The notes below the pieces were generated by a model. That model saw only the letters and a list, made by a program, of their open reading frames with translations. It was not told the DNA's origin and did no database searches. This document shows positions 1 through 10,538 of a DNA stretch of 64,000 nt, piece by piece. Source of the DNA: Isoetes taiwanensis (lineage: Eukaryota > Streptophyta > Lycopodiopsida > Isoetales > Isoetaceae); assembly GCA_021234155.1 (NCBI GenBank), contig JAJEKV010000039.1, positions 5,500,745 through 5,564,744 of the forward strand, in the 5' to 3' direction. The position numbers were made by a program, and so were the translations under genes. Every line of letters begins with the position of its first letter. Positions within the stretch are counted from its first letter, which is position 1.

Positions 1-322
1 TGGAAATGATCATAACTTTTTTGTGATGATCCAAATGAGAATAAATCTTTCAGATATATTGTAGATGAGATTGAGATCTTTCCATGAAAGTTAACATCTC
101 CTGAATCGGATTCCGAAATCTCAAGTTATGGTCTCGTAGATCCCTCTGAAATTTCTACAATTTTCTTGTGTATTAAAAATAGCATAACTTGTGATTTGAG
201 ACTCCGATTTATATGATCTTACATTTGATGGAAAGATCTCATCCTCCTTTACGATAGCTCTGAAAGACTCATTTTCATTTGGATCATCACAAAAAAGTTA
301 TGATCATTTTCACTAAAATACC
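1..322. repeat. Long imperfect inverted repeat (foldback or MITE-like)
   Basis: Bases 1-155 and about 160-322 are imperfect reverse complements. The outer 30 bases match almost perfectly: TGATCATAACTTTTTTGTGA near base 8 reappears inverted near 290-314. Blocks such as GATGAGATCTTTCCAT and CAAGTTATG also recur inverted inside. Transcribed, it would fold into a hairpin of about 150 bp with only a few bases of loop. No coding potential is seen. It could be a foldback MITE or an inverted duplication feeding small RNAs. The left end touches the window edge, so its true limit and any target duplication are not visible. Confidence 0.75.
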
Positions 323-395
323 CCCAAAACTAGGGGCGTTTTGTTAATTTTAGCAAAACATAAGGGTATTTCAGAGTTTTTCCCTTAAAACTACA

Positions 396-773
396 CTAGA
401 AAAAAAAGTCTCATTGTGCAAAAACAACAGCGGTTGCACTACAAACATAAAAATAACATGTGGACAATTGAAGGAAAACCATGCCAAAAATATTTACACT
501 TGAAAACCATGCATTGTTTTCTAGTGAAGACCACGCTTAGAAAGTATGCGTTGTTTTGTTTTTGAGCGAAAATCATAGATATTATTTAAATGTTGTTGTT
601 GTCTAAAAATCACAGTGAAAATCACACATAAAAATTACGCATTGTAATTTTTATCTAAAAACCAAACATGAAAACTACTGTTCTTTTGTGTCAAAAACCA
701 CACACAAAAGTAAATATTCGTATTTTCGAAATAATACTACACGTGGCTTTTATGTGTTGCTTAATTTTATTTT
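396..773. mobile_element. CACTA (EnSpm)-like terminus with subterminal repeats
   Basis: A CACTAGAAAA motif starts at 396, and an inverted TTTTCTAGTG lies at about 518-527. From 470 to 730 short AAAACCA(T/C)GCATTG-like and AAAATCACACA-like motifs recur in both orientations, typical of the subterminal repeat zone of CACTA elements. No CACTA transposase is seen in the window and no 3-bp target duplication could be assigned. It may be an element end whose body is the methyltransferase-like gene to its right, or a short deleted derivative between 396 and 527. The element type is an inference. Confidence 0.4.
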
Positions 774-1648
774 TTATTTTTTGCAAAAAAGACAGCAAAA
801 AACTACGCGTAGAGCAAATTTGGGGTGGTTGTGTTTGACAAAATTAGATGAGTTCTTGACACCCAGGAAGAGATGGTAAGCATCCAACCTCAACTTGTGA
901 ACAACTTCCTTATCAATGTCAATGGCCACGTAGTTTCGCCCCTCCTTGAGTACAGATGCTACGGTGGTCTCAAAACCAGAGAAGGCCTCAAGCAACACTG
1001 TTGGAAATTGCAGGACGTTTTAGAAGTCAGAGTAGGCAATAGCCTTGAAGTGTTCCATTGTTCTTTTCCCAGTAGAGCTCCAATAGACTACATGCAAGTA
1101 GTCCACCTTGCTCAGTAGCCTAGGATCACCACCATGATAAGTTATGTTGGATTTGTACCTGCAAATAATAAACAATATATAAATGAGAAATCAAAACAAA
1201 GGAAGTGTGTATTCTAGAATAGAATAAGTGATGAACTTGACAAACACAAACAATAAGATATTCCAAAATACGAATAAGGAAGCAAACTTACAGGCCAAGT
1301 TCTCATAATTCGCTTGTTGAGGAGAACCAAATGTTGTTTACTTCCACAATACCAACCTGCGTGTTTGAGTGAAAGACAATAGTCAGTTGTAACTTGCTCT
1401 AGTCCATTAACAAAATCAACAAATTTTGAATGCTTGAAGAGGTGATCGTCTTTTATTCTAAAACTACATGGGATATCTGCAATAATAAGAATGAATTCTT
1501 GAGGCTTGATAATCCCAACCAGTTTTGTGAAGTCCTCTTCAACAATGGAGTGTAGCCCGTTTTGGTCAAACATGCTGAGTTGTTCATATTTTGATGGTTC
1601 TAAGCTTATTGTTTTCCAGGCTGATATGCCTCTTTTCTTCTTTTGCAA
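774..1648 (-). pseudogene. DNA N4/N6 (beta-class) methyltransferase-like remnant
   Basis: Two coding blocks read leftwards. The first (1648 to about 1292) contains LIIADIPC, matching the catalytic DPPY-type motif of amino-methyltransferases, followed by a helix ending VNGLEQVTT. A donor GTAAGT follows at 1291-1286 and an acceptor TTTGCAG ends at 1159. The second block (1157 to 774) contains LLEAFSGFETTVASVLKEGR and NYVAIDID, matching the SAM-binding FxGxGTT...GR..xGxDID motif. DPPY-like before FxGxG is the beta-class order. The gene looks dead: DIPC for DPPY, FETT for GTT, an in-frame TAA shortly before LLEAFSG, and a splice phase that does not join cleanly. Related DNA methylase-like proteins are known in bryophytes, algae and possibly transposons. 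The family is inferred from motifs only. Confidence 0.55.
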
Positions 1649-1924
1649 TCACTCTTTTCTTCTTTTGCAATCCTGAGAAGGTGCATGGAACCTTCAAGAA
1701 GGTCTTTGTTCTGGAAAAAAAAAAGTACCATAAAGGTCTTATCCTACAAAAAGTAAAATGGGAACCTGAGATGCTACATACCCATCCCTAAGCAAAAAGT
1801 GATGATGTAAGAAAAGTTTTGGGAGACATCCGTTTAAAGAATAGCCATGTGGTGGCACATTATTGACCCCATTGGCAAAATTGTTCCTACCTTACATTTA
1901 CGTATACAAGAACTTTTTGTGGGG

Positions 1925-2276
1925 GTAATGTTCCCATGCGGGTCATTTCTTGGGGTAAGAACCGGGCGAGCTCGTAGGAGTAATGTTTCCCTGCAAGACA
2001 TTAAGCCCTTAGGCTGGGTTCACATGCACCTTCACGACCCTCACCATCACGTAAAAGGGCTCACCGTTTTACGCCCACCATCGCCAATTTGCACTGGGCA
2101 AAATAGGCCCCCTCTCCGGCGATGGTTGCATGTGAACCGACCCTTATCCCAAGGAATGTCATGCATGGGAACATTACAGGACATTTCTTGGGGTAAGGGC
2201 TTTGCGAGCCCATAGGAGTAATGTTCCCCTGCAGAACATTAAGCCCCCAAAGAAATGTCCTTCATGGGAATATTAC
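1925..2276. mobile_element. Tandem palindromic MITE-like element carrying a nested MITE
   Basis: The element starts GTAATGTTCCCATG at 1925 and ends with the inverse, CATGGGAATATTAC, at 2263-2276. It consists of two related palindromic units sharing CATTTCTTGGGGTAAG, a GCGAGC(C/T)C segment, TAGGAGTAATGTT and CATTAAGCCC. Unit one is split by the MITE at 2012-2143; removing it restores the palindrome. No ORF of its own is convincing. The high GC content contrasts with the flanks. Confidence 0.6.
2012..2143. mobile_element. Tourist-like (PIF/Harbinger-type) MITE with TTA duplication
   Basis: A 132-bp insert with 17-bp terminal inverted repeats, GG(C/G)T(G/C)GGTTCACATGCA, flanked on both sides by TTA (2009-2011 and 2144-2146). 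TTA target duplications and GG-starting termini are the signature of PIF/Harbinger-derived Tourist MITEs. The interior carries a second complementary pair around ACCATCGC/GCGATGGT. It encodes nothing and is younger than the palindromic element it splits. Confidence 0.75.
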
Positions 2277-2509
2277 TTCTATTTTGAAATTTGGTTTGGT
2301 GCAATTCTGCGATGAAAAGTACAATAAGCTATCCATCAAGATATCAGTCCCACAGTCACATCTTTAAGCTTAAGCAAAGATTGGTTTTGGCTTGAATAAA
2401 AAAATTATTCATGCTTGACATCCACAACTTTGAAGCAGAGACCCCCCCTCCCCCAAATGGTGGATACCAGTGACTATACACAATAAACAAGGCCCTTTAG
2501 GCATCGTAA

Positions 2510-3454
2510 GTGATGCCAGGATTGTAAAGAGATGGCAAAGCTATGGAATCGATTCTTGTAATCAGTAATACAAGAGAGAGCATCTAGCCAGCTGGACAGA
2601 ATTTAAGGCCCGCTTTGGTTTAAAGGAAGCTGAAAAATCAAATTTTAATGTGTGACTACATCACTCACAAACACTATAAATAGGGGACGTCATAAGCCAT
2701 GGGTTCTGCACCCCTCTATACAGCCAAACAAGTCATGTTACAGAAGCTTGAGGGCTACGGGGAATACTTCTAGTATGTTCCAAATGGGAGCTAGTGCTCA
2801 TGGAGGAACAACTTAAAAACATATGGGAAAATGCATGGCTGAAATATCTCCCCCACGTATTAATGCTTTTCTTTGGCAAGTGATCCACAGCCAGGGTCAA
2901 TCGATTGATCTTTAAATGGGATAATGACGTTAATCCACTCTCTCTAATGTGTGAAGCTAAAGAGGAGTCTATAGACCATTGTTTGATGGAATGCGAGATG
3001 CTGCAAGTAGTATGGGCATGAAGTCTGGATAGTTTTGAATACCTCTTAGGAACCAAGGAATTGCTACGGGAATTTTTTCTATGGAATGGAGCCCTGCGAA
3101 GAAGGTCATCCATACAACTAGGGCCTCAACATTTTGGTCAATATGAAAAAGGAGGAACTCCCTAGTCTTTGCGAAGGATCATGCGGAATACATATCACCA
3201 ATTTTAGATACTTCATATGGTACTCGAAAGAGTAAAGAAATTTTGGCTAGTGTTTGAGAGCGAAGAAGCTGTAAAGATAGAAATATGGGGCATCTATCTA
3301 AATCTACTCTAGGTAAGTAAAAAGAACAACGGAAGATGGAGCCATGTAGGTGCCCCCATCTCATATTGGCAGATGAGTGCACCCCTGGCATGTGGCTGTG
3401 TCTTTTTCTCAGAGTAAATGAAGTCTACTTTTTATCCCTAAAAAAAAAAAAAAA
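2510..3454 (+). mobile_element. LINE 3' end: degenerate reverse-transcriptase-linked zinc-binding region plus poly(A)
   Basis: Reading rightwards with several frameshifts and stops, the segment gives WTEFKARFGLKEAEKSNF near 2590, then W.KYLPPRINAFLWQVIHS near 2835, and a cysteine/histidine block (LMCEAKEESIDHCLMECE) near 2945-3000 ending in VW. That order is the zf-RVT module after the reverse transcriptase in plant L1-type LINEs. It ends with 15 A residues at 3440-3454, the expected LINE tail. No endonuclease or reverse transcriptase is present, so it is a 5'-truncated, dead copy. No target-site duplication was established. Confidence 0.65.
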
Positions 3455-3699
3455 TGTGCAGGTCAGAAATCATTGTAAAGTTCTAGAATGCATAAGATAA
3501 AGTTCAAGAATATCAAAGTAAAAACTGTTGAGACATCAAAATGTGTTCTAGCCTAAGAAGGATGCATGTAACGTGGCAAGAGCTGATTGGTTTTGTGACA
3601 AGTTTACGTTGGAGCGAAAAATAATGTAACCATTATCCACAGCATCCAATAATACCACCTTGAACATTTTGTTTGTAGCTTGTTTTAGTACCGTGGCGC

Positions 3700-3860
3700 A
3701 ACCACGTGGCTCACTATCAACCATTGACCCAACGTGTTTGTGTTTTGGCCCGTCGAATTCCAAAATCGGATTAGGAGGAATGCCTGGCTATGGCGGAAGA
3801 TAGAAACGAGAGGTAGGCACGCCTCTCTTATAAATATCAGTTTTGACATGGCATAGCCGC
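3700..3860 (+). promoter_or_regulatory. Promoter of the FTRV gene: G-box and TATA box
   Basis: A palindromic G-box core CACGTG lies at 3703-3708, inside CCACGTGG. A strong TATA box, TTATAAATA, lies at 3828-3836. Transcription would begin near 3860, giving a 5' leader of about 225 bases before the start codon at 4088. G-boxes bind bZIP and bHLH factors such as HY5 and PIFs and are common in light-regulated photosynthesis genes, which fits the gene below. Binding itself is inferred. Confidence 0.6.
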
Positions 3861-4087
3861 ACTAGGCTTCCTTCCCAGTTTTACTTGCCTCATACTTTCC
3901 CCAGCTTTTCCGACCCTTTCCCTTACCAGAATCGTTGTTACCGAATCGTACAATTTGATCGAGGTTTCTGTCCAGCAGGAGCGCTTTTGGAGTTTCGGCG
4001 CCAGAGGCTCATTTGGCCCGATTATTAGGATTCGTTTCCAGGTTTTGATTAGGGTTTTTTATTAGAAATTTGTTAGGTTTATGTGCA

Positions 4088-4639
4088 ATGGCGATTATTA
4101 CAAGTGCAATGCTCCAGTCAACTCCTCAGATATTGGTTTCATCATCCTCTTCTGCAAAATCTATCTTCAAAACGAGCCATGGAACTATGCCCATTGGGGA
4201 CCCTGCTACTGCAAAATCCTTGGGAATTAAAATTTGTTCACTCGCAAGCGAAGGCTGCAGTTCACTCATTTCTAGGGAATATCCAATGCATTTTCAGGGT
4301 GCCAGAGTGATGTCGATGGCAAACTCAAAAAATTATAGAGTACTTTGTAGTGTTGCAGAGGTATTAGGTAGTGCCCAATCAAGTGAGGAAACAACTAAGG
4401 CTGTGGTAGGTTCACGAGTTAAGGTAAAGGGCCCCTTGAAAGTCTACCATGTGCCCAAGGTTCCTGAGTTTGACATAGCAGGCTTGGAAGGTGAAGTGAA
4501 GGATATTTTGGGTGTTTGGAAAGGAAAACCTGTGTCTGCAAATTTGCCATATAAGGTGCAGTTTTTAACGGACATAGGAGGGCGGCAGGTTAAATTTTTT
4601 GCTCATTTGAAAGATGGAGAATTTGATGTTGTCAGTTGA
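4088..4639 (+). CDS. FTRV: Ferredoxin-thioredoxin reductase, variable (alpha) subunit, chloroplast precursor
   Basis: An intronless 183-residue protein. FTR in the stroma passes electrons from photoreduced ferredoxin to thioredoxins; the variable subunit is the SH3-like barrel that supports the catalytic Fe-S subunit, encoded elsewhere. Residues 1 to about 95 are Ser/Ala/Lys-rich and poorly conserved, as expected for a plastid transit peptide plus linker. The last 75 residues carry the family signature: VGSRVKVKGPLKVYHVPKVP, then WKGKPVSANLPYKVQF and VKFFAHLKDGEFDVV. Length matches angiosperm homologues, about 180 residues. The frame is open from a TTG at 4070, but the ATG at 4088 gives the expected N terminus (MAIITSAML) and is chosen. 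An ATG at 4083 lies in another frame. A TATA box and G-box lie upstream and a poly(A) signal downstream. No damage is seen; it is the clearest working gene here. Confidence 0.93.
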   Translation: MAIITSAMLQSTPQILVSSSSSAKSIFKTSHGTMPIGDPATAKSLGIKICSLASEGCSSLISREYPMHFQGARVMSMANSKNYRVLCSVAEVLGSAQSSEETTKAVVGSRVKVKGPLKVYHVPKVPEFDIAGLEGEVKDILGVWKGKPVSANLPYKVQFLTDIGGRQVKFFAHLKDGEFDVVS

Positions 4640-4926
4640 ATCTGTATGCCCATCAAGAAGAGAGATGGAGTGTAGCTGACTGCAAGACACTAGCTGATAT
4701 TGCCATTCCTTACTGCAAAAAGAAAAATGAAATGGCAGTTAGATTGGAGGTTGACGATACATAATGTTCATTCAGGCCAAAGAGTGGCATAATGAATGGT
4801 TTATGCAAGTTAATTGTATGATAGAATGGCGCTTTTGGTGACAATCAATAGAGGATGCAGCATGGTACTATTTCTTACTTGGTGGCAGTTCTTTCTTATG
4901 GTTGTATATGTTACAATACTTATGAA

Positions 4927-4932
4927 AATAAA
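4927..4932 (+). terminator. Candidate poly(A) signal of the FTRV gene
   Basis: An AATAAA hexamer lies about 290 bases after the FTRV stop codon, in AT-rich sequence, a normal 3' UTR length for a plant gene. Other AT-rich near matches occur, so the exact cleavage site is open. Confidence 0.45.
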
Positions 4933-6240
4933 CCATTTCCAGTAATCGTTCTATACTTTTTGGTTGGAAATCACATGTTTAACCATTGCACAGGTAATAT
5001 TCATGCTTCCATGAGCGTGTATGAGTAAGCTTTATGAAAATATTGGTCTTAGAAAAAGTGAAGATTGTGGGCTTGGGAAACTGTGTTTTGGTAAAAAAAT
5101 GACATTAATGTAGGAAGACCATGGTGTTAATAGTTCCTGTTTCTTGTTTGACTAAAAATAAATTATTTGCTCGACGTGAGTAGGCAATAGCAGTGCCATC
5201 TTGGATTTGTTAGACATGAAACGGAACTATAAGATGAATCCTGCTTTGTCAAAGACTTACACCTTACACCAGGTTGCTGTTATGTTTTCTAGTACATTGT
5301 TCGTTTTCCATTTACATCATCTTTTGGGGCGAAAAGATCAAGATTTTGTCAGCAGGAATTTATTCATTTTGAAAACTTTGGATGCAGCATCAACAAAGGA
5401 AGACTTCTTAGTGCCATGGATTGACATGCACAGAAGCAATGCAGCAATCTAGTTAAAATAAGGGACATAGTGGCCCAAGATGTGATTAGAAATGACTGGG
5501 GAATTTTATTGGCCTGCAGCCCTTACTAAGGTGAGGCGAAAGGAGAGCACAGGAAATTAGGCTGTTTATTTTTATCAGCTTATCACTCAGCTTACACTCC
5601 ATAAGTTTGTTCTGCAAAGCTGTTGGTTACCTGTTCAAATGCCTGACGTATAATAAAAATGGAAGGTTTTCAGAATGGATAGGACCTGCCAAGCAATTAA
5701 GAAGTTTCAGAGTTGTTTGGCAGATCGAAGAAAATATGTTACCTGCAGATGTAGGTTCATTGAAAGTCTTATTGCTTTTATCGAACTCGCGAGCGAAGAG
5801 GCAATGCTGGTGCTGGTCATTAGTGCAGGTTGCTGGTCATTAGTCAATGTATTGGACGCCCAAGGTGTGAAGGTTGAAATTTGTGGATTGGATACTTTGA
5901 GATGCGTGTGTACTCTTCGCAATACATATCTTTCTCTACTTTCCCAGATCAATATTGGCTTGTAAAGTAGGCACATGACAGGAGCTGCATATATGGAGAG
6001 CATAATCTTCTAATGCAAAGTGCGAAGACTGAATAGGGTGGAGCAACTAGAATGAGCAGTAGTTGCTAAGTTTATGAAACCAAATCCAAAGTTGATTAGG
6101 TATTGGGCAAGGCACATGACAACAAAAAAGTCTCTAGTTTGCTTAAATTGAAGCTCCAATTTGGATTGCAGAAAATGTCCTAAAACATAAGTATGTGTTG
6201 GGCAACCGAAAGATTAATATGCACTCGACAATTATAATCT
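4933..6240. other. Unassigned sequence downstream of FTRV
   Basis: Open frames here (for example 5201-5452 and 5607-5965) are short, overlap one another on both strands and show no family motif. They look like chance frames. No repeat with clear ends was found. Confidence 0.5.
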
Positions 6241-6331
6241 AGGCAAATTAGTTGCTGAATCACTAAATTTATGATCCATAAGGTTAGGCAAATTAGTTGC
6301 TGAATCACTAAATTTATGATCCATAAAGGTT
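6241..6331. repeat. Two tandem copies of a 45-bp unit
   Basis: Units at 6241-6285 and 6286-6331 are identical except for one extra A near the end of the second. Each starts AGGCAAATTAGTTGCTGAAT. The near-identity points to a recent local duplication. Confidence 0.9.
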
Positions 6332-8740
6332 CGCGTGGACAATAGCCACATCGAGAGGGCAGTCCACTAGTCCTTCAGCGCAAGGTACCGTTGATCCAGA
6401 GAATCTACCACAAGATATTCCATATTGTGCAAGTCTAACCGTCCACCCAAAATCAAGAAGGGGTCAAACATGCTTTTCCACGTCAGCCTAAGATTTAAGA
6501 CCGTGGTCTATGAAAAGCCTAAGAGTTGTGGCAGAATAGAAAGACCCAAGCGTAACAGTTGTGCCCGAACAAAAAGTTGACAAATTGGAATTAAGCAAGC
6601 AACATATGCACCAATCATTTAACTGCAAAAGGAAGTTCGAGAGAATGAATACACATGAATGTTAACATATCTACCAATCATTTAACACAACTGGAAGCAC
6701 AACGAATACACATGAATGTTAACGTTCATAGAATGCAAATCAGAATTCAACTGAACCCACATTTTCTAGAGAAGATCTGTTCCATGCAAGCACCAATTTT
6801 TTTCTGATGGAAAAAATGGCCTGTGTGGGTCGATATTCTGCATCCAAAAGACAGAGAATAGAGAGGCAACTAAGCACTAGAAAATGAATGATGAGACCTC
6901 CACAGATCTCACCCATATCCACGATTTGACCATGTGGTGTGCTCAAAACTTGAGACATCCCATCCTCTACCTGCCTACTCAAAGATTGCTGCACACGCAA
7001 GGCTCTTGAAAATGCAAAGGAAGAAGGAATGGAAGGTAAACTATGCCCTTAATCTTTAAGGAAGCTAAGCAAGGAGTTTCTTGCATGCTTTGTTCCTGTA
7101 ACTAGGCAAACCCAAGCCCCTTTGGCGTTTTTTCCTTTGCCCACTTCTGCCTTCCCTGGACATATTCCGACATCTGAACTCTTTTTCTTCCACTGCTATG
7201 GCGAAGCCTCAATCGTGCCATCGTCTCCACGGAGCCAGTCCTTCCCTCCAAAAACACCTCCACTCACAAACTTACTAGAACTAACCCCACATCTCGACTC
7301 AAAGACTACAAACAAGGTGCTGCGCACAGAGGGTTGCCCTCCATGGCCGGAGGGTGAAGTGGCTTAAATCATAGTTCAAAGTCATATTTTGACAATCAAT
7401 TCAAAACCATAACCCCAAACATTTAGAAACGAAATCCTCTGTAGTCAACGAACTACCTTTATCTTCCAAAATGCAGCTAAAGAGTTTAGCAACCTGTGAA
7501 ATAAAGAACACACGAATTTCAGAACTATAAAATATACGCTATTTGGGAAAATATTTAAAATTTAAGGGCATTTTGGGAATTTTAAAAATACGAAGGGCTT
7601 TTTGGGAATTAAGTCAAGGAAGGGAGCCCCTGAGAGGTGCAACCTGCATAAGGCAACACTTGTTAAACACATTATACTGCCAAACAATCTTGTTTATTTC
7701 AAAACCACGTGCATAATGAGACTAGAGAATGCCAAACTTTTTAAAATGAGATATGGCGAGGAATGATAAGATTGGACGTTCCAAAACGTATAAGCTAAGA
7801 ATAAGAACAGTAGCCAATATTGGCACACATTTAAGCAGCTATCAGTACTTTATGCTGGTAATGATAGAGGTCCAATGCAGGCATTCATGTTGTGAATAAT
7901 AGCATATTCTTCAAGTACTATACTGGAATGTACACTTCCAAAATCTAAATCGGTTGTGATCACTCTAGAGTCACAAGCTATCAGCTATGTGTGTTGCAGG
8001 TTTGAGTTTGGGACATATTTCTTGCTGTTTGTCAATGGAGCTGAAGACTGTAAAATCATAATGTGGGATGGACATTATGTAGCATGCTTTGCCAAAATTA
8101 AGCTCCCGTTAGTAGGCTCAGGTGGTTGTTGTTAGTGCCTACTTAATTCTCTTTTGGTAGTCTCTTGCTGCATCATGAAACATGAAGGACAGGAGATAAA
8201 CTAGGAGGGGTATCAGTAAATCCCTTGTGAAGTATTTGGATATGGTATCTGCTGAAGTTAAGCGATTACAATCAGTGCAGGCATCCTTCCAAATCAATAT
8301 TTGACAACTAGTGAAAGCTATTGCATAGACTGAATGATGCATTTGAATCCCGAATGACCATTCGAATAAATGAGCATTAGAAAACTGTTGATTGATGAGG
8401 TTGAAAGCATATTTTTACATATTTCTGTCCATTCTCTCTCTTCTTTAAAGTAGTAGTAAGAATATGGTAAATTTGGAAACAAAACTTTCTCCAACATTCT
8501 GCCACCAGCTTGACGATTAAGGACACATTTGAGTTGATGTTTATGTTTCCATTCCCTGCCACATTAGGTCTATCAGAATAAGAATGAAAGATAAATTTCC
8601 TCTTTATTTCAATAAGAAACGCACTGCTATTACTTTGCTGATCTGTGACATTTCGGATCTAAGATCAACATGCAGGTTCTGGAAAATGAAAAATGTTAGA
8701 CTTCAGCAGGCAGCTGCATACATTTACCAAGTAGAGCTAC
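6332..8740. other. Mostly unassigned; partial direct repeat and one CT-rich exon-like patch
   Basis: At 6599-6725 a block containing CCAATCATTTAAC and GAATACACATGAATGTTAAC occurs twice with a spacing near 65 bases. At about 7115-7370 a CT-rich stretch leads into a GC-richer segment with an ATG at 7198 (MAKPQSCHRL...), which resembles a plant 5' UTR plus start of a plastid-type leader but closes after 26 codons. At 7555-7612 GGGCATTTTGGGAATT-like phrases repeat. Nothing else is supported. Confidence 0.45.
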
Positions 8741-9380
8741 CTGGGCAATTGCATATCAGAAATATCTTCAATCTTGTCAGGACTCTGTCTTAACCACTTC
8801 TTTGCATGAAGCAACCATGCCTTCACTTTGCAAATAGTTTCCTTGACAATTGAAATACACAACATTCTTCTGAGTTTTTCTCCATCCTCATAGATATCCA
8901 TCAGCTCCTGAAGTTGTCAAAGAGGACAAATTAGATAGCAAAAATATCCATAGAATATAACCAGCATATGACAATGAAGCACAAATTCAGCATCATGAAG
9001 ATGCTACCTGTTTCCTAAGTTACTTCATGGAAGACAACAGGATAAAGACTATATATATGCTTTACAATAGCATGAAATCATTTAAGTTAGTGGCAATAAC
9101 TGGAAGGAAAAGACTGGTTGTAATTTAACATGAACAATGCCCATTACCTGTATGGTGGGAGATGCATGCAAACACTTGAGGGCTTTCAAACTCCATTCCG
9201 CCACCTTAAGGCACATCTGTAAAGCAGATAACTCTGGCATATCAAGGCAGAGTTCTAAGCCTTCCTGTACTGCATTCTTGAGTTATAGCTTGAGTTCCAA
9301 CATGCCATCTTCTGCAGGAAGGGCCCTGTCGACTTCAACATTTCTTAAAGGTGCTATATTTGGAGCTTCACTCCTATAGA
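8741..9380 (-). pseudogene. Two spliced exon-like segments, possibly from a KDM5/JMJ17-type PLU-1 region
   Basis: Exon A runs leftwards from about 9380 to 9148 and ends CAG followed by GTAATG. Exon B runs from 8907 to 8741, preceded by CTTCAG and followed by GTAGCT. Both splice sites are canonical, the intron is 240 bases, and the phase-0 join is clean: ...HASPTIQ then ELMDIYEDGEKLRRM. Exon B also contains ETICKVKAWLLHAKKWLRQS. The Leu/Trp/Lys-rich helical pattern reminds me of the PLU-1 region of plant JmjC histone demethylases, at low certainty. Exon A has an in-frame TAA after MLELKL, unless the exon starts after it at AAGAATGCAG. No JmjC, PHD or further exons were found nearby, so this is a gene fragment or a decayed gene. 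Confidence 0.4.
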
Positions 9381-10169
9381 AAAATTCTGAAAGACAGCTG
9401 CAATGCAGTAGCTTTCGTGCACCATGCTTCAGCTTGGAAAAGAAGATATTGAAGCATTTTTGTTTCGTTCAACAATATCGGGATGCCATCCACCTCCAAA
9501 ACCAAATCCTATACACCATAAATATTTTAGTTTACAAGAAAACAATGCAAAATGTCGTGTTCTGGACCCATTTCCGGAACCGGAGAGCAGGCCTCTCCGG
9601 TTAGCCAGTTTTAATAGTGGCTGCCCAACAACGAAAACGACCGAGAGTTTACAGCCAATAACGGATTTTGAGCAGTCATAGGTATATTCCAAGCATATAC
9701 TGGCATATACCTATAATATGCCACAAACCCACATAAACAAGGGTTTGCCCCCTTAGGGGCAACCCAAAAATAACCCTAAAAATATACCAAAATCATGCCT
9801 ATATAGAGAACACATGCCTATATATCTCCTATTCCTTTTGTCAACAATATTTTGGTTGCCGACCCTTGTTTATGATGGATAATATTTTTGTCAACGAAAT
9901 TTTGATTCTAAAAAATTTCATGCAGATGTTAAATCTACATGTGTTGATGCTCATGCAACATTTTCCCGTCTCAATAAATAAATGATTGTGCATCCTACAT
10001 TTTGCAAGTCTCTACCGTCAGAGAATCCCTTACAGGACAAGGGATCTGAGAGCCTACTACCAGGGTTTTTCCTCCCATGTGGGGGTCTTTTCATCCCAGT
10101 AGTAGGGACACATTGTATAGTAGCATTTGTCTTTTTGGTGTGGTTTTATTTGCTTTGTGTACTGCATGT
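9381..10169. other. Unassigned, probably old transposon sequence
   Basis: A phrase TTTTGTCAACAAT(A)TTTTGG followed by TTGCCGACC/TTGCCAAAA occurs here near 9837 and again near 10253, suggesting related repeat fragments. Around 10050-10100 CCTACTACCAGGG and CCCAGTAGTAGGG form a short inverted pair. No coding region is recognised. Confidence 0.4.
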
Positions 10170-10440
10170 ACCGTCTCATAGGTCAAGTTTGGCCTCCGCG
10201 GACGTTAAAATATACTTCCTTCCTTCCTTCCTTCCTTCCTTCCTCTTCCTTTTGTCAACAATTTTTTGGTTGCCAAAAAGGATAGACCTGGACTACCACA
10301 GTCGTCGGATTTATCAATCCTACGGCCCAGATCATATGCTGGGGCCTCTGGGCATCTCTCGTTTCGTCTAAGGTTTCGCCTAAGGTTTTGAGGGAATATC
10401 GAGCCTCTATACGGCTTTGCCTAAGGTTTTAGAATATGAA
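10170..10440 (-). repeat. Dispersed repeat with (CTTC)n tract, inverted relative of the copy at 63.5 kb
   Basis: A (CTTC)n tract at 10215-10244 is preceded by GGCCTCCGCGGACGTTAAAA. The reverse complement of 63545-63605 reads GGTCTCCGTGGACGATAAAA followed by the same tetranucleotide tract, so both loci belong to one repeat family in opposite orientation. Both also carry a GGTTTTGAGGGAA phrase, here near 10384 and at 63663. The family is probably a transposon or LTR fragment; its class is not identified. Confidence 0.55.
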
Positions 10441-10538
10441 ATACGGGGGCTTGAACCTCTACCAAAATAATTCAATATCCTACAACTATAACCAATGTAC
10501 CCAGTGAGCTAATGTGATTATTTTTTATCTTGAATGTA

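Noticed and set aside
396-527. A complete 132-bp CACTA derivative between CACTAGAAAA and TTTTCTAGTG
   Set aside because: No 3-bp duplication at the ends, and subterminal motifs continue beyond 527, so a full element end is more likely; kept only as part of the CACTA-like call.
873-1118. Plus-strand 81-codon frame
   Set aside because: Antisense to the methyltransferase-like exon, which shows family motifs on the minus strand.
4070-4087. Upstream TTG start for FTRV
   Set aside because: Plant nuclear genes rarely start at TTG, and the ATG at 4088 gives a normal transit-peptide N terminus.
5607-6003. Overlapping frames on both strands
   Set aside because: No motif, no codon bias and mutual overlap; treated as chance frames.
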